Assembly: GCF_002944405.1 (NCBI RefSeq)
Contig: NZ_CP024310.1
Coordinates: 1,426,001-1,490,000 of the forward strand
DNA: 64,000 nucleotides
Direction of reading: 5' to 3'
From: Sinorhizobium fredii
GTDB lineage: Bacteria; Pseudomonadota; Alphaproteobacteria; Rhizobiales; Rhizobiaceae
Positions 45,143 through 51,567 of the stretch are shown one piece after another (within the stretch, counting starts at the first letter, position 1; each line of letters opens with the position of its first letter). Below the pieces are notes generated by a model, which searched no databases, was not told the DNA's origin, and was given only the letters and a program-made list of their open reading frames with translations. Made by a program: the position numbers and the translations under genes.

Positions 45143-46052
45143 GCATCTTTTCCCGTGGCAGTGCGACCGCGTGGCGATCGAGAATCACCTGGGCCGCCAT
45201 CGCTTCGGCTTTGAGAACCGGCCAGTCGGGTATGGCGCTGTCCCATTCGACGAGCGTCGGGATCGGACCGCGCCGGCCAATGACGATTTCGAAAAGCTTC
45301 CAAACGGCATGGGACACCGGTCCGTCATGGCTGTCGATCAGCAGCCGGTCGCCTTCGTCGTCGCGCTGCTCCGCATGGCCGGCCAGATGGATCTCGCCGA
45401 CATGCTCGAGCGGGTAGTCCGAGAGATATTCGAGAGCGGAAAAGGCGTGGTTGGTGGCCGAGACGAAGACGTTGTTGACGTCGAGCAGCAGGCCGCAACC
45501 GGTGCGTTTGACGAGTTCCCGGATGAATGTGGTCTCGCTCATCGTCGATTCCTTGAACAGCAGGTACGTCGACGGGTTCTCCAGGAGCAGCGGTCGTCGG
45601 ATCGCCTCCTGCACCTCGTCGATATGTTCGGCGACGCGCTGCAAGGTGGCTTCGGTATAGGGCAGCGGCAGAAGGTCGTTGTAATAGGTCGTGCTGTGTG
45701 TCGACCAGGCCAGGTGCTCGGAGACGAGCGCCGGCTCGTAGCGTTCGACGAGGCTTGCGAAGCGGCCGAGGTGGTCCTTGTCGAGCGGCTGCGGCCCGCC
45801 GATCGACATGCAGACGCCATGGAGCGAGACCGGGTAATCCTCGCGTATCCGCGACAGCGCCGCGTGCGGCGGCCCGCCCAGCCCCATGTAGTTTTCCGCG
45901 TGGACCTCGAAGAAGCCGCCCTGCCGATCCAGAAGAATGGACGGCAGGTGCTGGTGCTTGAAGCTGGTCCCGGCCAGCCCGGCGATCGTATGCACCGGAA
46001 AGCAGAGAGCCTGCGGCGCACCGCGATCTGCTGGAATTGTCGATACAGGCAT
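45129..46052 (-). CDS. bufB: MNIO (DUF692) RiPP-modifying enzyme (BufB-like)
   Basis: 307 residues from ATG 46052, preceded by GGAGG. TIM-barrel DUF692 family with the multinuclear iron ligands visible as [46 protein letters not shown] and [13 protein letters not shown] enzymes oxidise cysteines in ribosomal peptides, in bufferins giving thiooxazole-type heterocycles that bind copper. Precursor (bufA) lies 32 bases upstream. An open frame reaching back to 46457 is only bufA in another frame. Confidence 0.92.
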   Translation of the reverse strand: MPVSTIPADRGAPQALCFPVHTIAGLAGTSFKHQHLPSILLDRQGGFFEVHAENYMGLGGPPHAALSRIREDYPVSLHGVCMSIGGPQPLDKDHLGRFASLVERYEPALVSEHLAWSTHSTTYYNDLLPLPYTEATLQRVAEHIDEVQEAIRRPLLLENPSTYLLFKESTMSETTFIRELVKRTGCGLLLDVNNVFVSATNHAFSALEYLSDYPLEHVGEIHLAGHAEQRDDEGDRLLIDSHDGPVSHAVWKLFEIVIGRRGPIPTLVEWDSAIPDWPVLKAEAMAAQVILDRHAVALPREKMHARA

Positions 46053-46084
46053 AGTCGCCTCCACCTTCCGGCCGCTTGGTCGGC

Positions 46085-46408
46085 TTACGAGGGAATGTCG
46101 CGGGTGAGCGGCTCGGGCGAACCCTTCCTGCCGCCCGGGAGTTCCATCGTCGTGCAGGTGCCGCCGTCGACGAATTTCCAGGCATTGCCCTGATAGTCGA
46201 CCGTCGACGTGGCCTGGCAGGTCGTACCCGGACCGGCGGCGCAATCGTTCTGCCCCTTGAGCGCGACGCCGAAGCATTTCTCCTTGCCGGCATCCATCGC
46301 CGCCTTGACCTGTTCCTGTGAAAGCGGCGCGGCCATCGCAAGCGACGACACCGCGGCTGCCACGGCACCTGCCAATACGGCCACATTGATCGTGGATTTG
46401 GAAGTCAT
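46085..46408 (-). CDS. bufA: Bufferin-type RiPP precursor (DUF2282, BufA1-like)
   Basis: 107 residues from ATG 46408 (GGAGAG upstream). Residues 1-27 are a Sec-type signal peptide ending AMA-AP; unusually for a RiPP, the leader doubles as an export signal. The core has four cysteines (45, 56, 64, 85) in the DUF2282 pattern: [38 protein letters not shown]. BufB is expected to modify the cysteines, and the product is exported to the periplasm where it chelates copper or other metals. Promoter of sigma-F type 54 bases upstream (see 46469-46493). Confidence 0.9.
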   Translation of the reverse strand: MTSKSTINVAVLAGAVAAAVSSLAMAAPLSQEQVKAAMDAGKEKCFGVALKGQNDCAAGPGTTCQATSTVDYQGNAWKFVDGGTCTTMELPGGRKGSPEPLTRDIPS

Positions 46409-46468
46409 GACATCTCTCCATTTGAGGGTCCCGTGCGGCCTCCGTTTCCAGGGCCACACAGAGCCTCG

Positions 46469-46493
46469 TTCGCCGAAAACGGGGATATGTTAC
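46469..46493 (-). promoter_or_regulatory. Predicted SigF-type promoter of bufABCD
   Basis: On the minus strand GTAACA (46493-46488), 15 bases, then CGAA (46472-46469). The same elements with identical spacing precede the sigma gene on the other strand. This agrees with the GTAACC-N16-CGAA-type signature I recall for Caulobacter SigF. Confidence 0.75.
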
Positions 46494-46614
46494 ATTTGCC
46501 GCCTACACGCTTTCGTGAGTGCGATGGACGCCGGACTCACGAGGATTTTGGATTGACTGGATCCGCAATCAGAACAGTGATCGGCACAACGCCGACAGAA
46601 TCGCGAGCGGACCT

Positions 46615-46639
46615 GTAACAATCGGCGAAAACCGGCGAA
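46615..46639 (+). promoter_or_regulatory. Predicted SigF-type autoregulatory promoter
   Basis: GTAACA (46615-46620), 15-base spacer, CGAA (46636-46639). Transcription would start a few bases on, leaving a very short leader that includes the AGGAAG ribosome-binding site for the GTG at 46657. Confidence 0.72.
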
Positions 46640-46656
46640 TGGGGAGGAAGCGCAGG

Positions 46657-47193
46657 GTGGACGGCGCAAGCGACCGAGATCTCGCACGGCTCTTCCGCAC
46701 TGCGCTTGAAGGCGACGAGCGGGCCTATGGCGACTTCCTGCACGAAGCGGCGCGTCTTGTCCGGGCCTGGGCACGGCGGCGAACGGGGTTCGCCGGCCTC
46801 GATCCGGAAGACATCGTTCAGGAGACGTTGCTGGCGATCCATGTGAAGCGCCACACCTGGAGAAGCGATGGTCCGGTGGCGCCATGGCTCTATGCGATCG
46901 CCAAGCACAAGCTTGTCGATGCGATGCGCAGGCAGGGCCGCCATCCGCGGATCGACATCAGCGAGGTGGAAGGCCGGCTCGCAGCCGAGGAGGCGGAAAC
47001 AGCCAGGGATTGGGAGATCGGCCGCGCACTGGAGACGTTGACGCCGGGCCAGCGCTCGGTGGTGACCGCGATATCGGTCGAGGGGCGCACGATCGCCGAG
47101 GCGGCCAGAATCCTCGAGATGAATGAAACCGCAGTTCGCGTGGCATTACACCGTGGCCTTGCCGCGATAGCCAGGCGATTTGGAAGAGATTGA
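46657..47193 (+). CDS. sigF: ECF sigma factor of the ECF16/SigF type
   Basis: 178 residues from GTG 46657, chosen over ATG 46639 because GGGGAGGAAG lies 6 bases before it and because the -10 element overlaps the ATG. Region 2 includes LDPEDIVQETLLAIHVKRHT with the core-binding and -10-melting helices (about residues 50-69); region 4 is LTPGQRSVVTAISVEGRTIA EAARILEMNETAVRVALHRG. The DIVQETLLAIHxKRHTW signature is characteristic of the NrsF-associated sigma factors. Followed one base later by the anti-sigma gene. Confidence 0.9.
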   Translation: MDGASDRDLARLFRTALEGDERAYGDFLHEAARLVRAWARRRTGFAGLDPEDIVQETLLAIHVKRHTWRSDGPVAPWLYAIAKHKLVDAMRRQGRHPRIDISEVEGRLAAEEAETARDWEIGRALETLTPGQRSVVTAISVEGRTIAEAARILEMNETAVRVALHRGLAAIARRFGRD

Positions 47194-47194
47194 C

Positions 47195-47833
47195 ATGGAA
47201 ACAGATGACCTCATCAGGGCCTTGGCGGCAGACACGCGACGAGGCCGCATATCGATGGCCGGTGCCTGGTCGGCGGCCGGCGCCGCCGCCGTCGCGCTGG
47301 CGGCCATCGTCTTCTTCGGCGTGCTCGGCGCGCGGTCGGACATCGCCGCCGCTGCTGAAACCTTCCGCTTCCTCTTCAAATTCGTGGTGACCGTGGCGCT
47401 CGCCGCCAGCGCCTTCGGTCTCCTTAAAATGCTGTCGCGGCCGGATGCAGAGCCGCACCGGACCCTGCTCGGCCTCGCCGTCGCACCGATGCTGCTGGCC
47501 GCCGGGATTGTAGCGGAACTTGCCGTCTCGCCGCTGGGCACTTGGTCCGCCAGGCTCGTCGGCACGAACAGTCTCGTCTGTCTCACCTTCATCCCGCTGA
47601 TCGGGATAGGGCCGCTTGCGCTGCTGCTATTGGCGCTGCGCCATGGCGCTCCGTCTCACCCCATGCTCGCGGGCGCAATGGCCGGGCTTGCGGCCGGCGG
47701 CATCGCCGCGACCTTCTATGCCGCCCATTGCACGGATGATTCACCGCTCTTCGTGGCGACATGGTATACCATCGCGATTGCCATGCTCACGCTCGCCGGC
47801 GCGCTCGCGGCGCCCCGTATCGCCCGCTGGTAA
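47195..47833 (+). CDS. nrsF: NrsF-type (DUF1109) membrane anti-sigma factor
   Basis: 212 residues from ATG 47195. A cytoplasmic N-terminus of about 25 residues (METDDLIRALAADTRRGRIS) is followed by six membrane helices, the DUF1109 architecture. The only two cysteines, C129 (SLVCLTF) and C179 (AAHCTDD), lie where the Caulobacter NrsF protein has its two signal-sensing cysteines (131 and 181 there). NrsF holds the sigma factor at the membrane until heavy metal or oxidant reacts with these cysteines. It starts one base after the sigma stop. Confidence 0.9.
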   Translation: METDDLIRALAADTRRGRISMAGAWSAAGAAAVALAAIVFFGVLGARSDIAAAAETFRFLFKFVVTVALAASAFGLLKMLSRPDAEPHRTLLGLAVAPMLLAAGIVAELAVSPLGTWSARLVGTNSLVCLTFIPLIGIGPLALLLLALRHGAPSHPMLAGAMAGLAAGGIAATFYAAHCTDDSPLFVATWYTIAIAMLTLAGALAAPRIARW

Positions 47834-47937
47834 TGACCTCCCAAGCGAACATCGGGTTTAGCGGATACGCCTCTGCCCTCATCCCTCTGCTCGCCACAAG
47901 AATGAGGATCAAGGAGAGGAGAGCCACGCTGATCATA

Positions 47938-48627
47938 TCAGGCCGCGCGCTTCCCGGCTCGTGCAATGCTTGGCTGCAGCAGCCATGTCATCAGCAAGAG
48001 CGCGGAAATCGCACCGATCAACTCGGCCACGATAAAGCCGGGAAGATCGGCGGGGCGAATGCCGGAGAACGTGTCGGTCAGCGATCGGGCGACTGCCACG
48101 GCTGGGTTGGCAAACGAGGTGGAAGCGGTGAACCAATAGGCGGCGGTGATATAAAGGCCGACCAGCCAGGGTACGGATTTCTGCTCGAAGCGGATGCCGG
48201 CGAGGATGGTCGCGACGAGGCCGAAAGTCGCCACCCATTCAGCGAGCCATTGCGCTTGCCCGGTGCGCATCTTCGTCGACCATTCGAGGATCGGATGATC
48301 GAACATCAGATGCGCAACGATTGTGCCGATGATGCCGCCGGTGACCTGGGCAAGGACGTAACCGGCGAGATCGCGTCGCGGCAGGGAGCGCGACAGTACA
48401 AAGATCAGCGATACGGCGGGGTTGAAATGCGCCCCGGAGATCGGTCCGAGGATGGTGATCAGCACCACCAGGATTGCGCCGGTTGCGAGCGTGTTTGCGA
48501 GCAAGGCGAGCGCCGTATCCGCTGTCAGCGACGCGGCCATGATGCCCGAGCCGACGACGGTTCCGACAAGCAGTGCCGTGCCTAGTCCTTCCGCGACGAG
48601 GCGGCGGGAGAGATCGTACGACGACAT
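47938..48627 (-). CDS. aqpS: Aquaglyceroporin AqpS, arsenite channel
   Basis: 229 residues with six membrane spans and two NPA boxes (GAHFNPAVSL and SFANPAVAVAR). In S. meliloti aqpS replaces an arsenite pump in the ars operon and lets arsenite made by ArsC leave the cell down its gradient. Its start shares a base with the arsC stop (TGATG). No arsH follows; the next gene is nrsF, convergent. Confidence 0.92.
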   Translation of the reverse strand: MSSYDLSRRLVAEGLGTALLVGTVVGSGIMAASLTADTALALLANTLATGAILVVLITILGPISGAHFNPAVSLIFVLSRSLPRRDLAGYVLAQVTGGIIGTIVAHLMFDHPILEWSTKMRTGQAQWLAEWVATFGLVATILAGIRFEQKSVPWLVGLYITAAYWFTASTSFANPAVAVARSLTDTFSGIRPADLPGFIVAELIGAISALLLMTWLLQPSIARAGKRAA

Positions 48628-49154
48628 CAGCGCGCCTCGGGCCGGGACGTGGAGCCTTCGAGCCGGCCGATTTCGTGGAGCTTCGTCTCAAGCGCGAGCT
48701 TGTCGATCGAGGCGAACGGCAGGGCTGCGAAGACCGATATACGGTTCTTGAGGTATTTCGCTGCAAGCGCAAAGGCGCGGCCCTTCTCCACATCCGAACC
48801 CTCGACGGCGGCGGGATCCTGGATGCCCCAATGCGCGGTTGCCGGATGGCCGATCCAGACCGGACAAGCCTCGCCGGCAGCATCGTCGCAGACGGTGAAG
48901 ATGAAGTCCATCTGCGGAGCGCTTGGCCCGCCAAAGGCGTCCCAGCTCTTCGACGAGAACCCGGTGGTGCGATAGCCGAGCGCCTCGAGCGTCTTCAGCG
49001 CCCAGGGGTTGACCTCACCCTTCGGCTGGCTTCCGGCCGAGAAGGCGCGGAAGCGCCCTTTCCCCTCCGCCTCGAGTATGGCTTCCGCCATGATCGAGCG
49101 CGCGGAATTGCCGGTGCAAAGAAAGAGGACGTTGTAGACCCGATCGTCGTTCAT
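48627..49154 (-). CDS. arsC: Arsenate reductase ArsC (low-molecular-weight phosphatase fold)
   Basis: 175 residues from ATG 49154, better spaced from AGGGG than the earlier ATG at 49160 and overlapping the arsR stop. LFLCTGNSARSIMAEAI has the C-X5-R catalytic loop, and PQMDFIFTVCDDAAGEACPV contains the further cysteines needed for the disulfide relay. It reduces arsenate to arsenite, thioredoxin-dependent in this family. Confidence 0.92.
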   Translation of the reverse strand: MNDDRVYNVLFLCTGNSARSIMAEAILEAEGKGRFRAFSAGSQPKGEVNPWALKTLEALGYRTTGFSSKSWDAFGGPSAPQMDFIFTVCDDAAGEACPVWIGHPATAHWGIQDPAAVEGSDVEKGRAFALAAKYLKNRISVFAALPFASIDKLALETKLHEIGRLEGSTSRPEAR

Positions 49155-49507
49155 TGGCATTTCCCCTCTACGGTTGGCGCACAGCAGGCCGCGATCGCGG
49201 CGGCCGGTGCGCAGATTTCAGGATGGCCGCCACAGCAGTCTTCCATCAGGAAGCGAACGAGGCTGCCGAGCGCATCATAATTGGCCGAGTAGATGATCGA
49301 CCGCGACGCGCGCTGCTGGGTGATCAACCCCGCCCGTTCCAGTTCCTTGAGGTGGAACGAAACATTGGAGGGCGAGACTTCAACCTTCTCGGCAATTGCG
49401 CCCGCCGGCATGCCGTTGGGACCTGCAATGACCAACATGCGGACGATCTGCAGGCGCGTTTCCTGGGAAAGCGCGCCGAACGAGGCGAGCGCTTGACGTT
49501 CATTCAT
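49151..49507 (-). CDS. arsR: Arsenic-responsive repressor ArsR
   Basis: 118 residues. Winged HTH (SQETRLQIVRMLVIAGPNGM, VSPSNVSFHLKELERAGLIT). Metal-binding thiols lie at the C-terminus: MEDCCGGHPEIC and AACCAPTVEGKC, a type 2-like arrangement where arsenite binds in the C-terminal region and not in the DNA-binding helix. First gene of arsR-arsC-aqpS; the operator directly abuts its start. Confidence 0.92.
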   Translation of the reverse strand: MNERQALASFGALSQETRLQIVRMLVIAGPNGMPAGAIAEKVEVSPSNVSFHLKELERAGLITQQRASRSIIYSANYDALGSLVRFLMEDCCGGHPEICAPAAAIAACCAPTVEGKCQ

Positions 49508-49535
49508 ATTTCAATAATCCTTGAATCGTTGAAAT
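49508..49535. promoter_or_regulatory. ArsR operator between arsR and the DUF6428 gene
   Basis: ATTTCAA (49508-49514) and TTGAAAT (49529-49535) are perfect 7-base inverted repeats with a 14-base spacer; an inner TCAA/TTGA pair adds symmetry. It touches the arsR start codon and is 14 bases from the DUF6428 start, so one bound repressor could shut both transcripts. Confidence 0.68.
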
Positions 49536-49548
49536 AGGAATAACGCAG

Positions 49549-50073
49549 ATGATTTCGCTCGACAACTCGGAAATTCCGCGTGACGAAATCTCCCTCGGAC
49601 TTCTGCTTGAAACACTTGCCGAAGCCAGCGACCTGCCGCTCGTCTTTCACTACGAAGGGCGGCCGATCAAAACCGGATACCACGTGACGGAGGTCAAGGC
49701 GGGACAGTTCGCGGCGCTCGACTGCGGCGCCAATCCGGAATCCTGGACCGAAATCTTTGTGCAGCTCTGGGATGTGGACGGAGCCGAATGCGCACATATG
49801 CCGGCCGGCAAATTCTCTGCAATCCTCCGCAAGGTGTCGGACCACGTGGAGCTTGATGGATCGGCAAAGCTCACCTTCGAGGTCAGCGACGGCGTGCGGC
49901 CGATGCAACTCTATCGTGCGTCGCTCCCGCGCCTGCGCGACAACGCAATGCATGTGCAACTCGTTCCCAGGCCGGCGAGCTGCAAGCCGCGGGATCGATG
50001 GCTCGCCGAGGAGAAGCGCACGTCGGCTGCCTGTTGCGGCCCCGCCACATCGACGAGCGCCTGCTGCCCGTGA
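49549..50073 (+). CDS. DUF6428-family protein with cysteine-rich tail
   Basis: 174 residues. The N-terminal 140 residues (LDNSEIPRDEISLGLLLETL, GRPIKTGYHVTEVKAGQFAA, SWTEIFVQLWDVDGAECAHM) match the DUF6428 pattern often found next to arsenic genes. The C-terminus ends SAACCGPATSTSACCP, two CC pairs like those of ArsR, so it may bind arsenite or another soft metal. Divergent from arsR and likely under the same operator. Its function is unknown. Confidence 0.75.
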   Translation: MISLDNSEIPRDEISLGLLLETLAEASDLPLVFHYEGRPIKTGYHVTEVKAGQFAALDCGANPESWTEIFVQLWDVDGAECAHMPAGKFSAILRKVSDHVELDGSAKLTFEVSDGVRPMQLYRASLPRLRDNAMHVQLVPRPASCKPRDRWLAEEKRTSAACCGPATSTSACCP

Positions 50074-50081
50074 TCGGCAGG

Positions 50082-50531
50082 TCACAAATACCCGGTCACC
50101 GCCGGTGCCCGGTCCCAGGCATCGTGCCGACCATCCTCGTAGACGATCGGCGCATTCGCCAGCTCCTCGTCGGTCGCATCGTCGAGGCAGGCGATGTTCA
50201 CCGCATGAAACGGTCCGCCCAGCATCTCAAAATCGGCGCTGGCAAAGGGACGGACGCCGCAATGCTTGCAAAAGACATGGCGGATCGAGCGCTCGCCGAA
50301 GCGGTATTCGGCGAGTGCCTCCTCACCGGAAAGCAGGGAGAAATCCTTAGGGGTCACGAAAATTTTCCAGAAGCGCGCCTTGAGGCAAGAGGAGCAGTTG
50401 CAGCGGAAAGTCGTCGTCCACCAGACGCCCGGCCGCGACGGCTCCGATCGCTCGCCTTCCGGCGCAAGGTCGAGATTTGCGGAAAAGCGAACCGCCCGGC
50501 AATGGCAGCTGCCGTGGTAGGCCTTCTTCAT
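50082..50531 (-). CDS. GFA-family zinc protein
   Basis: 149 residues from ATG 50531 (GGAGG upstream). Zinc ligands appear as HGSCHCRAVRF, RCNCSSCLKARFW and FCKHCGVRPFAS. GFA proteins are related to the glutathione-dependent formaldehyde-activating enzyme, but most members have undefined substrates. It overlaps the SRPBCC gene stop by one base. Confidence 0.87.
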   Translation of the reverse strand: MKKAYHGSCHCRAVRFSANLDLAPEGERSEPSRPGVWWTTTFRCNCSSCLKARFWKIFVTPKDFSLLSGEEALAEYRFGERSIRHVFCKHCGVRPFASADFEMLGGPFHAVNIACLDDATDEELANAPIVYEDGRHDAWDRAPAVTGYL

Positions 50532-50992
50532 TACACAGCCTCCTTCCAGGCAACGACATAGGCATCGAGACGATCCATGCATTCGCCCCAACCTTCCGCG
50601 TGCGAATCGCGGCTCTCGACTGTCGCGAAGGGCGCTTGTTGGAAAGTGAGCCTTGTGCCGCCCGCCACCTCCTCGAAGGTGACGGTGATCAGTGTATCGA
50701 TCGCGTCCTCTTCTTCCCAGGTGAACGTAAAGACGAGGCGGCTCGGCGGCACGATTTCGCGATAGGTGCCCTGGGCCCAGTAGTCCTGCCCTTCGGCCGA
50801 GCGGATGCAGCTGCGCCAGGCGCCGCCCTCACGGAAATCGGCCGTCATGCTTGGCACCGTGAAGTCCTTCGGTCCCCACCAGCGCGCGAGGTGCTCTGGC
50901 GTGGTCCAGACTTTGAAGACGATGTCGCGAGGCGCGGCAAGGACGCGCGTGATGGTGAGGGCGATCTCCTCCTTGAGAGATGGAGCATTCAT
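50531..50992 (-). CDS. SRPBCC (AHSA1) domain protein
   Basis: 153 residues from ATG 50992 with GGGAGAAG upstream. Whole-length AHSA1/Bet v1-like fold (LAAPRDIVFKVWTTPEHLAR, WWGPKDFTVPSM, FTWEEEDAIDTLITVTFEEV and a C-terminal helix SHAEGWGECMDRLDAYVVAW). Typically paired with an ArsR-like regulator, as here. These proteins bind small hydrophobic ligands; substrate not known. Confidence 0.88.
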   Translation of the reverse strand: MNAPSLKEEIALTITRVLAAPRDIVFKVWTTPEHLARWWGPKDFTVPSMTADFREGGAWRSCIRSAEGQDYWAQGTYREIVPPSRLVFTFTWEEEDAIDTLITVTFEEVAGGTRLTFQQAPFATVESRDSHAEGWGECMDRLDAYVVAWKEAV

Positions 50993-51021
50993 TGGCTTCT
51001 CCCTTCTCAGACAGGTTCGGT

Positions 51022-51363
51022 TCAATTCTGATCCGACTTGTCGTTGCGCTGCAGTTCATCAAGATAGCTGTCGAGCCGGTCGAAACTGGCCTCCCAGAAC
51101 GGGCGATAGCGCCCGACCCAATCGGCAATCTCCTTCAGCGGCTCCGCCTGCAGCCGGCAAGGCCGCCACTGCGCGTTGCGGCCGCGCGCGATGAGGCCGG
51201 CGCGCTCCAGAACCTTCAGGTGCTTGGAGACGGCCGGCAGGCTCATGTCGAACGGGGCCGCCAGCTCGTTCACAGTCGCCTCGCCCGCGGCAAGACGCGC
51301 GATGATGGCCCGACGGGTCGGGTCGGCCAAGGCCGACAGGGTGCTGCTCAACGGATCATCCAT
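51022..51363 (-). CDS. ArsR-superfamily HTH regulator (non-metal type)
   Basis: 113 residues: winged HTH (LADPTRRAIIARLAAGEATV, FDMSLPAVSKHLKVLERAGL). There is only one cysteine (WRPCRLQ), so metal sensing by the ELCVCDL type is unlikely. Co-transcribed with the SRPBCC and GFA genes downstream. An AT-rich patch (CTAATTAACTAG, 51383-51394) upstream is the probable operator region. Confidence 0.87.
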   Translation of the reverse strand: MDDPLSSTLSALADPTRRAIIARLAAGEATVNELAAPFDMSLPAVSKHLKVLERAGLIARGRNAQWRPCRLQAEPLKEIADWVGRYRPFWEASFDRLDSYLDELQRNDKSDQN

Positions 51364-51567
51364 GCCTGCATTTAACCTGTAAGCTAATTAACTAGTCGGT
51401 TTATTACAGATCAGCACGCGTCTGTCAAGCCAATTGCCCGCGCTACGAGCGACTGAGCGTTTCGAGCCTTGCTTTCCCGCTTCTGGCGTTGCATAAATTT
51501 CATGCGTCGCTTTATCTTGCCGGGAAAATAGGCAGAGGCCGGCGGAATACCCTAACGACGAGGCAAC

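Noticed and set aside
45129..46457. 442-residue version of the MNIO enzyme
   Set aside because: Its N-terminal 135 residues are bufA in another frame; the family begins at the ATG at 46052, which has its own GGAGG.
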